A DNA stretch of 20,832 nt, taken from a virus. Positions 6,243-12,882 of this stretch are shown here, piece by piece; position 1 is the first letter of the stretch, and each line of letters begins with the position of its first letter. Both the position numbers and the translations under genes were made by a program. The DNA is taken from positions 1 to 20,832 of the IMG/VR virus record IMGVR_UViG_3300044619_002120, one strand, 5' to 3'. The notes below the pieces were generated by a model, which saw only the letters and a list, made by a program, of their open reading frames with translations, made no database searches and had not been told where the DNA came from.

Positions 6243-6301
6243 TTGCAATGTGAGATTGATAAGTCCATATGGTGTGTATCAGCAACCCAAGGAGAGACCC
6301 A
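6243..6301 (+). promoter_or_regulatory. Promoter/leader, class II copy
   Basis: TTGCAA (6243-6248), exactly 17 bases, CATATG (6266-6271), then GTGTATCAGCAAC (6274-6286) and AAGGAGAGACCC before the ATG at 6302. TTGATA at 6256 occupies the second-box position. The copy at 12360 has the same -35/-10 spacing and leader, and both are preceded by A/T-rich sequence and GGGGG. The pattern fits a sigma70-like promoter with start near the ATCAGCAAC segment; the start site is inferred. Confidence 0.7.
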
Positions 6302-6616
6302 ATGGCTACCCAGCCCAACACCATCGACCTCGCCGCCTCGGTCGTAGACCGCCTCGGCAACATCAAGGCCCAGATCGCCGAACTGAAGGCGGTCGAGGCC
6401 AACCTGATCGCGCTCATCGTCAACATGGGCGACACTGCCATTGACGGCAGCCTGTTCCGCGCCACGGTGTCGGAAGTGGCCGAGCGCCAGTCGCTCGACG
6501 CCAAGGCCGCCGAAGCCAAGCTCCGCGAGCTGGGCGTGGACGGCCGCTGGTTCAGCAAGAACCAGAAGGTCAGCAAGGGCTACACGACCGTCAAGGTCGT
6601 GGCGCGCAAGGCCTGA
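6302..6616 (+). CDS. Conserved small phage protein of unknown function
   Basis: A 104-residue protein. The ATG at 6302 follows AAGGAGAGACCCA; an in-frame ATG at 6269 lies inside the promoter and is rejected. The N-terminal half is a helix (DRLGNIKAQIAELKAVEANLIALIV), followed by DGSLFRATVSEVAERQSLDAKAAEAKLRELG and a strand-like end (TTVKVVARKA). This layout is seen in short proteins of many proteobacterial phages, usually near replication genes, without a known role. As the first gene after a strong candidate promoter it heads the cluster that runs to the GapR-like gene. Confidence 0.75.
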   Translation: MATQPNTIDLAASVVDRLGNIKAQIAELKAVEANLIALIVNMGDTAIDGSLFRATVSEVAERQSLDAKAAEAKLRELGVDGRWFSKNQKVSKGYTTVKVVARKA

Positions 6617-6620
6617 TCCG

Positions 6621-6788
6621 ATGATCAAGGCAGCCAACTTCTACAAGCTCGGCAAGGGCCGCGCGATGGTCCAAATCGAGATCATCGACGCGGGACGCCG
6701 CACCCACCTGTGTGAACACGCCGTCGAGGGCAAGCGCGAGGCCCGCCTCGTTGCCGCCCAGTACGACGCCCAGCCATGGAACTTTTGA
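6621..6788 (+). CDS. Hypothetical small protein
   Basis: A 55-residue protein (MIKAANFYKLGKGRAMVQIEIIDAGRRTHLCEHAVEGKREARLVA...) starting 4 bases after the previous stop and ending one base before the next ATG. It has alternating strand-like segments and a basic middle. No domain recognised. Its place in a tight run of genes and a reading frame bounded by coupled starts support it as real. Confidence 0.6.
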   Translation: MIKAANFYKLGKGRAMVQIEIIDAGRRTHLCEHAVEGKREARLVAAQYDAQPWNF

Positions 6789-6789
6789 C

Positions 6790-7068
6790 ATGAACGACCG
6801 CAACTATTGGCGCACCTGCGACACGTCGCGCCTGATCGACGACGCTCGCGACAGCGGCCACGAACTGGCCATCGTGCTGGGCGAGCGCCTGAAGGACATG
6901 GACGTGGAGGCCCGCGAGGAGCTGGCCGAGTGGCAGCAGAAGGCCCACGACCTGCAGATCGACTGCAACCAGCTCGACGACAAGATCTATGAGCTGCACG
7001 CCGAGATTGAGCAATTGGAACTGATGATCGCCGAGCGCGACCGTCTCATTGAGGAACTGAAGAAATGA
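6790..7068 (+). CDS. Hypothetical coiled-coil protein
   Basis: A 92-residue acidic protein (MNDRNYWRTCDTSRLIDDARDSGHELAIVLGERL...). From about residue 30 to the end it is a long heptad helix (LQIDCNQLDDKIYELHAEIEQL, then LMIAERDRLIEELKK), so it probably forms a parallel or antiparallel dimer. The ATG at 6790 follows the previous stop directly; an in-frame ATG far upstream lies within another gene. It overlaps the next gene by ATGA. Function unknown; small coiled-coil proteins near replication genes may be scaffolds, but this is not shown. Confidence 0.7.
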   Translation: MNDRNYWRTCDTSRLIDDARDSGHELAIVLGERLKDMDVEAREELAEWQQKAHDLQIDCNQLDDKIYELHAEIEQLELMIAERDRLIEELKK

Positions 7069-7430
7069 TCAAGATCGAAGTGACAGGCAACAGCCTTGGC
7101 GAACTGGCCGACAAACTGATTGCCATTGGTAACAGCTTGCGGGACAGCGACAACGACCGCATCGCCAGCAAGGCGTGGGCGGAGGAGCGCAAACAAGCGA
7201 AGGACGAAGCGGCCTACGCGCCGCCGGCTGAGCCTGCAGCACCCGTGACCGACGCACCCGCGCTCAGCTTCGAGAAGGACGTGGCACCCATCGTGCTGCG
7301 CGCCGTGGCCACGAAAGGCAAGCCGTTCGTCGAGGGCATCATGACCCAGTTCGGCGTCGAGCGCGCCTCGCAACTGCCTGCGGAGCGCTGGCCGGAGCTG
7401 ATCACCCACCTCGAAGAGAGCCCCTTCTGA
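7065..7430 (+). CDS. Conserved phage protein of unknown function
   Basis: A 121-residue protein. The N-terminal part (MIKIEVTGNSLGELADKLIAIG) is followed by an Ala/Pro-rich linker (about residues 50-66) and a C-terminal module (VLRAVATKGKPFVEGIMTQFGVERASQLPAERWPELITHLEE). The module resembles a short helical C-terminal unit seen in several phage proteins of the form G-K-x2-V-x2-I-x3-FG-...-L-x2-L. No enzymatic motif is visible. It is coupled by ATGA upstream and by TGATG to the DUF2800 nuclease downstream, suggesting a role with that protein in DNA replication or recombination. Confidence 0.7.
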   Translation: MIKIEVTGNSLGELADKLIAIGNSLRDSDNDRIASKAWAEERKQAKDEAAYAPPAEPAAPVTDAPALSFEKDVAPIVLRAVATKGKPFVEGIMTQFGVERASQLPAERWPELITHLEESPF

Positions 7431-8602
7431 TGGCACACGCCAAGCTCAGCCCATCGGGCGCGCACCGCTGGATGGCGTGCCCCGGCAGCGTCGCCCTTGA
7501 GGCGGCGTTCCCTGATCAGAGCAGCTCCTACGCCGCCGAGGGCACGCTGGCGCACACGCTGGCCAGTGAGTACCTCGACGGCACGGGGCAGCACCCGTTC
7601 AAGCGCGTCGGCGAGCAGCACGACGTGGACGGCTTCACCTTCACCGTGACCCAGAGCATGGCCGACTACGTAGACGACTACTGCCGCCTCGTCATTGACT
7701 ACGGCGAGCGCGGCTTGCTGCTGGTCGAGCAGCGCGTGCCCATCGGCCACATTACGGGCGAGGACGGTGCCGGCGGCACCAGCGACGCCATTGTGGTGGA
7801 CACGGCCAACCGCGCGCTGTTCGTGATCGACCTTAAGTTTGGCATGGGCGTCAAGATCGATGCGGGCGATAACCCGCAGCTCATGCTGTACGCGCTCGGC
7901 GCACTGGAGCAGTGTGATCAGCTCGGCGAGTACGATCAGGTCTGCATGGTGATCCACCAGCCGCGCCTCAACCACGTCTCCGAGCATTGGATTTACGTGG
8001 GCGACCTGTGGGCCTTTAAGCGGCGGGTGACCGAGGCGGCTGAAGCCACGCGCCAGCCCGACGCACCGCTCGTGCCCGGTGAGAAGCAGTGCCGGTTCTG
8101 CAAGGCCAAGGCCGTGTGCCCGGCCCTTGCCGCCGAGGTGGCAGAGGTCGTCAGCGGCAGCGCAACGCTCGATGAGTTCGTCGCCCCAGACACGACGACG
8201 GGCGACAACTATTTGTCCGTGGCCATGTCGAAGGTGGAGCTGGTCGAGCACTGGTGCAAGGCCGTCCGCGCCGAGGTCGAGCGCCGCCTGCTGGCCGGGC
8301 AGACGGTGGACGGCTTCAAGCTGGTCGAGGGCCGCAGGGGCAACCGCAAGTGGAGCAGCGACGCCGAGGTCGAGGCGCTGTTCAAGAGCTTCCGCCTGCG
8401 TCAGGACGAGATGTACGACTACAGCCTGATCTCGCCGACCAAGGCGGAGAAGCTGCTCAAAGACACACCCAAGCGCTGGGAGAAGGCCGAGGCCTTGATC
8501 TCCCGCGCCGAGGGCAAGCCATCTGTGGCACCCGCCACGGATAAGCGGTCAGCACTGACCGTTCAATCAGTCGCGGACGACTTCCGCGATTTAATCGCAT
8601 AA
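7430..8602 (+). CDS. DUF2800 family PD-(D/E)XK nuclease, Cas4/AddB-like
   Basis: A 390-residue protein. It opens KLSPSGAHRWMACPGS, then EGTLAH (E37, H42), GTSDAI (D119) and IDLKFG (D134-L135-K136), the expected acidic and lysine residues of a PD-(D/E)XK exonuclease. Cys17 together with Cys221, Cys224 and Cys230 (CRFCKAKAVC) gives the one-plus-three cysteine arrangement that holds an iron-sulfur cluster in Cas4 and AddB. Such proteins usually degrade DNA ends for recombination or replication. It sits directly upstream of a DUF2815 gene, its usual partner in phage genomes. Start is fixed by the TGATG overlap with the preceding gene. Confidence 0.88.
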   Translation: MAHAKLSPSGAHRWMACPGSVALEAAFPDQSSSYAAEGTLAHTLASEYLDGTGQHPFKRVGEQHDVDGFTFTVTQSMADYVDDYCRLVIDYGERGLLLVEQRVPIGHITGEDGAGGTSDAIVVDTANRALFVIDLKFGMGVKIDAGDNPQLMLYALGALEQCDQLGEYDQVCMVIHQPRLNHVSEHWIYVGDLWAFKRRVTEAAEATRQPDAPLVPGEKQCRFCKAKAVCPALAAEVAEVVSGSATLDEFVAPDTTTGDNYLSVAMSKVELVEHWCKAVRAEVERRLLAGQTVDGFKLVEGRRGNRKWSSDAEVEALFKSFRLRQDEMYDYSLISPTKAEKLLKDTPKRWEKAEALISRAEGKPSVAPATDKRSALTVQSVADDFRDLIA

Positions 8603-8614
8603 GAGGATAATTGC

Positions 8615-9193
8615 ATGACTGCTAAGACACAAATCCGCATCAAGAACGTCACCTTGTCGTTCCCTGCGATTGCTGAGCCGAAGGCCTTTGGGGAGAATAC
8701 CCCCGCCTACGGCGCGAAGTTTGCCATCAAGCCGGGCAGCGAACAGCAGAAGGCCATCGAGGCTGCTATGCTGAAAGTTGCCAAGGAAGAGTGGAAAGAC
8801 GAGGGCGAGAGCATCCTGAACAGGCTTATCGAGGACGGCAAGGTCGCCTTTGTGAAGAAGGTTTACCGAAAGAAGACGGGCGAGGTTTACGCAGGCTTTG
8901 AGGGCATGCACTACCTGTCTACTCGGAACGCCAAGACACAGCCGACTGTGTATGATCGGCGCAACGAAGAGGTCTTGGGCAAGAGTGCAATTGAGCAGCA
9001 GGCTCACAGCGGTGCCGTTGTCACAGCCTCGCTTGACGTATGGGCGCAGGACAATAAGTGGGGCCGGCGCATCAACTGCTCGCTGCGCGGCATTATGCTG
9101 ACTGGCGAGGGTGAGAACTTCAGCGGCTCAACCCCGGCATCCGCCAATGATTTTGCTGACTTGGCCGCTCTCGACGCGGACGACTTCCTGTGA
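8615..9193 (+). CDS. DUF2815 family single-stranded DNA-binding protein
   Basis: A 192-residue protein (MTAKTQIRIKNVTLSFPAIAEPKAFG...) matching the DUF2815 pattern: an early strand IRIKNVTLSFPAI, then AYGAKFAIKPGSEQQKAIEAAM, a central GMHYLSTRNAKTQPTVYDR, and an acidic end DFADLAALDADDFL. An acidic C-terminal tail is typical of single-strand binding proteins, where it recruits partners such as polymerase or helicase. It should coat phage DNA at the fork. The ribosome binding site is AGAGGATAA, 6-7 bases from the ATG. It overlaps the next gene by GTGA. Codon choice is less GC-biased than in its neighbours. Confidence 0.85.
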   Translation: MTAKTQIRIKNVTLSFPAIAEPKAFGENTPAYGAKFAIKPGSEQQKAIEAAMLKVAKEEWKDEGESILNRLIEDGKVAFVKKVYRKKTGEVYAGFEGMHYLSTRNAKTQPTVYDRRNEEVLGKSAIEQQAHSGAVVTASLDVWAQDNKWGRRINCSLRGIMLTGEGENFSGSTPASANDFADLAALDADDFL

Positions 9194-9444
9194 GCGGGGA
9201 GGGCCACAACAGCGCAGGCGAGCAACTGCGCCTCCTGATCGAGCGCATCGAGACGCTCGAAGAGGAGAAGAAGGGCGTCGCGGGTGACATCAAGGACATA
9301 TACACCGAGGCCAAGGCCCGTGGGTATGATGGCAAGATACTTCGCGAGATCGTCCGCATCCGCAAGATGGCTCAAGACGACAGGGATGAGCACTTCGCCG
9401 TGCTCAGCACCTACGCCAAGGCTATTGGCATGGACCTCCTGTAG
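9190..9444 (+). CDS. GapR-like DUF2312 protein
   Basis: An 84-residue protein starting at a GTG within a GTGA overlap (MSGEGHNSAGEQLRLLIERIETLEEEKKGV...). It has the DUF2312 signature: GEGHNS at the start, a helix rich in EEEK, DIKDIYTEAKARGYDGKILREIVRIRK and a C-terminal helix. In Caulobacter the family member GapR is an essential chromosome-associated protein that binds overtwisted DNA ahead of forks and stimulates topoisomerases. A phage copy may relieve supercoiling during phage replication, or interfere with host GapR. The family is largely alphaproteobacterial, which supports the host assignment. Confidence 0.9.
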   Translation: MSGEGHNSAGEQLRLLIERIETLEEEKKGVAGDIKDIYTEAKARGYDGKILREIVRIRKMAQDDRDEHFAVLSTYAKAIGMDLL

Positions 9445-9453
9445 GTCTATATA
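9425..9453 (+). promoter_or_regulatory. Candidate sigma70-like promoter before the DNA polymerase gene
   Basis: TTGGCA (9425-9430), 17 bases, TATATA (9448-9453). Spacing and hexamers are close to consensus. It lies over the end of the GapR-like gene and the start of the structured gap. If used, transcripts would begin near 9460, within the first hairpin, so the second hairpin would be near the RNA 5' end. Confidence 0.4.
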
Positions 9454-9456
9454 ACG

Positions 9457-9497
9457 GGCGTGCCTGCCCTGTTGACCCCCAGTGGGGCAGGCACGCC
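9457..9497 (+). terminator. Strong 13-base-pair hairpin, terminator-like
   Basis: GGCGTGCCTGCCC (9457-9469) and GGGCAGGCACGCC (9485-9497) pair perfectly around a 15-base loop, 12 bases after the GapR-like stop. There is no T-run after it (only TCTGTTCT), so termination may be partial or factor-dependent. The arms are far longer than chance would give. Confidence 0.6.
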
Positions 9498-9577
9498 TCT
9501 GTTCTGGTGAGCCGCGCGTGGGTGCGGGTCTCCTCGCGTTGCTGATACACGAAGCGCGCGGCTCTCCCGAACAGAGG
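9496..9577 (+). promoter_or_regulatory. Long hairpin enclosing the DNA polymerase ribosome binding site
   Basis: The arms at 9496-9518 (CCTCTGTTC, 4 bases, GAGCCGCGCG) and 9555-9577 (CGCGCGGCTC, 4 bases, GAACAGAGG) form a 23-position stem with only two mismatches and a 36-base loop. GAGG at 9574-9577, the polymerase ribosome binding site, lies in the 3' arm and would be masked when the hairpin is folded. The polymerase ATG is 5 bases past the stem. The loop holds GTTGCTGATACAC (9538-9550), an inverted copy of the leader used elsewhere in the genome. Confidence 0.65.
9526..9550 (-). repeat. Inverted copy of the phage mRNA leader
   Basis: On the minus strand this reads GTGTATCAGCAAC, then GCG and AGGAGACCC. 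The leader at 6274-6300 reads GTGTATCAGCAAC, then CCA and AGGAGAGACCC; the first 13 bases are identical there and at 12391-12403. No TTGCAA box sits at the matching distance upstream, and no minus-strand open frame of useful length follows, so it does not look like a working minus-strand gene start. Confidence 0.75.
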
Positions 9578-9582
9578 ACATC

Positions 9583-11541
9583 ATGAGCACACTGTACCTC
9601 GATCTCGAAACATTCTGCGAAACCAAGATCACCTACGGCGCGTACCGCTATGCGGAGGACGCCGAGGTGCTGTTGGTGGCGTGGGCGTGGGACGACGAGC
9701 CCGTTAGCGTCTGGGACACGCAGGACATGCCGCGCTGGCGTGATGCGCTCCAGATGATGATCGACACCGCAGATCGCATCGTGATCCACAACAGCAACTT
9801 CGACCGCACCGTCCTGCGCGAGCAGCGCGTCCACATCCCCGTGGAGAAGATCGCCGACACCATGGTGCTGGCCCTGCAGCACAGCCTGCCCGGCTCGCTG
9901 GGCCAGCTCTGCGACGTGCTGCACGTGCCGCAGGACAAAGCTAAAGACAAAGCCGGCAAGAAGCTGATACACCTGTTTACGAAGCCAAGGGCCAGCAACG
10001 TGAAGGTACGGAGAGCCACCCGTGACACACACCCCGCCGAGTGGGATGCCTTCGTCGAATACGCCCGGCTGGATGTGGACGCAATGCGAGACGTACTTGG
10101 ACGACTGCCGCCTTGGAACAATTGTGATCATGAGCGGCACCTGTGGCGGTGTGACCAAGGAATTAACGACCGTGGCGTTGCCGTGGATACTGTTTTCGCC
10201 CGAGCTGCTCTTCGAGCTTTCGACCGAGCTGGACGATCTCTGGCCACTCGTGCCTCCGCTCTGACGGGCGGCAGCGTCACGTCCGCCACGCAGCGCCAGC
10301 GCCTGCTCGACCACCTCAAGGACGCTCACGGCTTCGAGACCGAGGACCTGACGCGCGCCACGCTCGGCAACCTGCTCGGCGGTGACCTCGATCCGCAGGT
10401 GCGCGAGCTGCTGGAGATACGGCAGCAGGCTGCCGCCACGAGCCCGGCCAAGTACAGCGTGCTGCTCAACGCCACGAACCGAGACGGCCGCCTGCGCGGC
10501 CTGATCCAGTTCTGCGGCGCGGCGCGCACTGGGCGCGATGCCGGCCGCCTGTTCCAGCCGCAGAACCTGCCGCGCAGCCCCGACTGGTTCGACGATGACG
10601 TGCAGGCGATCACGGTCGCGGCCATGAAGGCGGACTGTGAGCACCTGATTTGGGACAACATCAGCGAGCGCTGCGCGTTCGCCGTGCGCGGGGCGCTGGT
10701 CGCCCCTGAGGGCAAGAAGCTGGTCATCGCCGACCTGTCCAACATTGAGGGGCGCGTCTTGGCGTGGCTGGCCGGCGAGGACTGGAAGGTCGCGGCGTTC
10801 AAGGCCTATGACCGGGGCGAGGGGCACGACCTGTACAAGGTCACCGCCGGCCGCATCCTCGGCAAGGACCCCGGCGACATCACCAAGGCCGAGCGGCAAC
10901 TGCAGGGTAAGGTGCCCGAGTTGGCCGGCGGCTATCAGGGCGGCGTGGGCGCATACCGGGTGATGGGCGGGAAGGTGTTCGACGCGATGACGGACGAGGC
11001 CATCCAAGAAATCGTCTCGGCGTGGCGCAAGGCGCACCCGCGCACGCGCAACCTGTGGTACGACATGGAGGCGGCCGCGCGGTCAGCCATCAACAATCTG
11101 GGCGAGAGCTTCGGCGACCGGATCATATTCGACGTGAAGCCCGACGCGCAGGGCATCGCGTGGCTGCGGATGAAGCTGCCGAGTGGCCGCTACCTGTGCT
11201 ACCCGCGCCCGGAGGTGTCGGACAGCGGCAGCCTGAGCTACGAGGGCATCAACCAGTACACGCGCAAGTGGCAGCGCCTCGACACCTACGGCGGCAAGCT
11301 GGTCGAGAATGCCGTGCAGGCCATCGCCCGCGACGTGTTCATGTCCGGCATGCTGCGCGCCGAGGAGGCCGGCTACAGCGTCTGCATTCGCGTGCACGAC
11401 GAGCTGGTCTGCGAGACGCCGGACGAGCCGGCCTACACCAGCGAGGGGCTGGCCGCGCTCATGTCCACCAATCCGGGCTGGTCGGTCGGCCTGCCGCTTG
11501 CCGCCGCCGGGTTCGAGGCGTACCGTTACCGCAAGGACTGA
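9583..11541 (+). CDS. Family A DNA polymerase with 3'-5' exonuclease
   Basis: A 652-residue phage-type polymerase. The exonuclease domain has motif I DLET (D7, E9), motif II NSNFD (D74) and motif III Y160-x3-D164 (YARLD). The polymerase domain has motif A DLSNIEGR (D384, E389), an O-helix-like motif B with R438, K443 and Y451 (ERQLQGKVPELAGGYQGG), and motif C HDE (605-607). All key residues are present, so it should be a proofreading replicative enzyme. No 5'-3' exonuclease domain is present, as is usual in phage versions. The ATG at 9583 follows GAGGA. Expression may be controlled by the hairpin at 9496-9577. Confidence 0.95.
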   Translation: MSTLYLDLETFCETKITYGAYRYAEDAEVLLVAWAWDDEPVSVWDTQDMPRWRDALQMMIDTADRIVIHNSNFDRTVLREQRVHIPVEKIADTMVLALQHSLPGSLGQLCDVLHVPQDKAKDKAGKKLIHLFTKPRASNVKVRRATRDTHPAEWDAFVEYARLDVDAMRDVLGRLPPWNNCDHERHLWRCDQGINDRGVAVDTVFARAALRAFDRAGRSLATRASALTGGSVTSATQRQRLLDHLKDAHGFETEDLTRATLGNLLGGDLDPQVRELLEIRQQAAATSPAKYSVLLNATNRDGRLRGLIQFCGAARTGRDAGRLFQPQNLPRSPDWFDDDVQAITVAAMKADCEHLIWDNISERCAFAVRGALVAPEGKKLVIADLSNIEGRVLAWLAGEDWKVAAFKAYDRGEGHDLYKVTAGRILGKDPGDITKAERQLQGKVPELAGGYQGGVGAYRVMGGKVFDAMTDEAIQEIVSAWRKAHPRTRNLWYDMEAAARSAINNLGESFGDRIIFDVKPDAQGIAWLRMKLPSGRYLCYPRPEVSDSGSLSYEGINQYTRKWQRLDTYGGKLVENAVQAIARDVFMSGMLRAEEAGYSVCIRVHDELVCETPDEPAYTSEGLAALMSTNPGWSVGLPLAAAGFEAYRYRKD

Positions 11542-11542
11542 T

Positions 11543-12079
11543 ATGAACACCGCCAGCGCGTCACTACCCCATCACCAATACGTCTGGGTCGATCAATCGT
11601 TCATCCGCGAGGGCGGTGAGGGGTACGAACAGGCGGTTTGGTTCGGTCTGCACAGCCACCCCGGCCGCGCGTGGGGCTGTACTGTGATGCTTGAGTGCGG
11701 TGCCGTGTATAGAAATCTGCCCCCACACGCCCTCGCGTTCAGCGCCGAGCCTGACGACTGGACGTTGCCACAGGCTCAGATGTGGAATTGCTACGGCCGG
11801 GACTTCTCGCTCTTGAGCTACACGTTTCTCAGTGGGCTGCAGGCGCGCAGCACGGCCGGCATATTGTGTGACTACCTCTTCACGGCGGTGCCCATCGGCG
11901 ACGGCTACAGCGAACACCCGAGCCAGAGCAAGGAGTTCATGTTCATGCGGACAAAAGGTGAACGCTTGTTGATCCTGCCGACCAACAAGCTGCGCTTCAT
12001 CGACAAGAGCTTCACCGTCGAGGGCGAGCGGCCGAGGCTGAAGCTGTCCGACACGGTGTGGAGCTGCGAGGAGCAGTGA
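11543..12079 (+). CDS. Hypothetical protein between polymerase and VRR-NUC genes
   Basis: A 178-residue protein (MNTASASLPHHQYVWVDQSFIREGGEGYEQAVWFGLHSHPG...). The ATG lies one base after the polymerase stop; longer in-frame starts would lie within the polymerase gene. It is rich in aromatic residues and has a regular strand-like pattern (GRAWGCTVMLECGAVYRNLPPHALAF, KGERLLILPTNKLRFIDKSF), suggesting a globular beta-rich fold. Five cysteines are scattered with no zinc-binding spacing. No family recognised. It overlaps the VRR-NUC gene by GTGA, so it may be co-translated with replication proteins. Confidence 0.7.
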   Translation: MNTASASLPHHQYVWVDQSFIREGGEGYEQAVWFGLHSHPGRAWGCTVMLECGAVYRNLPPHALAFSAEPDDWTLPQAQMWNCYGRDFSLLSYTFLSGLQARSTAGILCDYLFTAVPIGDGYSEHPSQSKEFMFMRTKGERLLILPTNKLRFIDKSFTVEGERPRLKLSDTVWSCEEQ

Positions 12080-12372
12080 CGCCCGCAGGCAAGCTGCAGG
12101 AGCACCTGAAGCGCGTCGTCCAGAAGAGTGGCGGGCAATACCGCAAGGCGCGCTGGGAAGGCCGCAGGGGCTGCCCTGACTGCTTCATCTGGTGGGAGTG
12201 GCCGCGCGCCGCCTTCATCGAGATCAAGGCCGACGGCGACCGGCTCAGCGGCCACCAGCAGCGCGAGATCGAGCGCATGCGCGGCGACGGCGTCCCGGTC
12301 TTCATCGCCCGTTCGATTGAGGAGATCGACGAGATTGTAAAAAAAGTTCGGGAGGGGGGTTGCAATGCCTGA
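12076..12372 (+). CDS. VRR-NUC domain nuclease
   Basis: A 98-residue protein matching the small phage VRR-NUC type of PD-(D/E)XK nuclease. Key residues: E9 in the first helix, GCPD (32-35, catalytic D35), E49-I50-K51 (IEIK) and Q61 (SGHQQ), then DGVPVFIARSIEEIDEIV. The GTG at 12076 within a GTGA overlap, with GAGGAG just upstream, is preferred to a GTG at 12058. Related proteins cut branched or flap DNA and usually lie between polymerase and SNF2-type helicase genes, as here. Its 3' end overlaps the promoter at 12360. Confidence 0.88.
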   Translation: MTPAGKLQEHLKRVVQKSGGQYRKARWEGRRGCPDCFIWWEWPRAAFIEIKADGDRLSGHQQREIERMRGDGVPVFIARSIEEIDEIVKKVREGGCNA

Positions 12373-12422
12373 TTGCATGCGCCATATGCTGTGTATCAGC
12401 AACGCAAACAGGAGTTACCCAA
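12360..12422 (+). promoter_or_regulatory. Promoter/leader, class II copy
   Basis: TTGCAA (12360-12365), 17 bases, CATATG (12383-12388), then GTGTATCAGCAAC (12391-12403), CAGGAGTTACCCA and the ATG at 12423. TTGCAT at 12373 forms the second box, 13 bases from the first. Apart from the 17-base spacer it is nearly the same as the element at 6243, including a preceding A-run and GGGGGG. It starts inside the end of the VRR-NUC gene. Confidence 0.7.
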
Positions 12423-12653
12423 ATGTTCGATTATCGCAACGAAGACGCCGAGTACGAGTTTAACGCTCGTTACGATTACGTTCGCGAAGCCTACGGCGAC
12501 ACGGCTGAGTTTAACAAGGGCGAAGCCTATTACGATTATCTCGACGAGTGCGCTTACGAGGGCGTTGAGCCTCTGGGTCGCGCTGCTTGGGAAGCCGATT
12601 GCGCCGCTCGCGCACTTCCGTCTTACGACGACGAAGCTGATTTTCCGTTTTAA
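12423..12653 (+). CDS. Very acidic small protein
   Basis: A 76-residue protein (MFDYRNEDAEYEFNARYDYVREAYGDTAEFN...). It has 21 Asp/Glu against about 6 Lys/Arg and many Tyr residues, giving a strongly negative charge along its length. The ATG at 12423 follows CAGGAGTTACCC; upstream in-frame starts lie within the promoter. Codon use differs from neighbours (more GAT, TAT, CGT and other lower-GC choices). The composition recalls small DNA-mimic proteins that block host DNA-binding enzymes, but composition alone proves nothing. A dedicated promoter suggests a need for high or timed expression. Confidence 0.75.
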   Translation: MFDYRNEDAEYEFNARYDYVREAYGDTAEFNKGEAYYDYLDECAYEGVEPLGRAAWEADCAARALPSYDDEADFPF

Positions 12654-12672
12654 TTAGCAACGGAGACCTAGC

Positions 12673-12882
12673 ATGCAGATCGTCATCAACACCGACTACG
12701 ACCTGACCCCCGCCGGCAAGCGCGCCGCCCGCGTCGTGCAGACCTCGCGCGGTGGCCGCCAGCTTCGCTGGTACGTCGGCGGCCGCCTGTACTGGAAGGG
12801 CGCTCCGTCTGAGCACACCACCGAGTGGCTCGCAGGCGAAGGTGGCCCGCTCCACCGGCCGCAGCCTTGGGAAGCACTGTGA
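12673..12882 (+). CDS. Hypothetical small protein before the helicase
   Basis: A 69-residue protein (MQIVINTDYDLTPAGKRAARVVQTSRGGRQLRWYVGGRLYWKGAPSEHTTEWLAGE...). It is basic in its first half with strand-like segments and a proline-rich end. The ribosome binding site is AACGGAGACC, about 6 bases from the ATG, part of an AGCAACGGAGACC leader similar to other phage starts. The stop overlaps the helicase GTG as GTGA. No domain recognised; co-translation suggests a link to the helicase. Confidence 0.65.
   Translation: MQIVINTDYDLTPAGKRAARVVQTSRGGRQLRWYVGGRLYWKGAPSEHTTEWLAGEGGPLHRPQPWEAL

Noticed and set aside
9447-9632. Minus-strand gene expressed from the inverted leader at 9526-9550
   Set aside because: The only open frame here starts upstream of the leader, and no ATG or GTG with a useful frame follows the AGGAGACCC site.
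9004-11037. 677-residue open frame on the minus strand
   Set aside because: It lies opposite the DNA polymerase and DUF2815 genes, which have full catalytic or family motifs. High GC keeps the opposite frame open.
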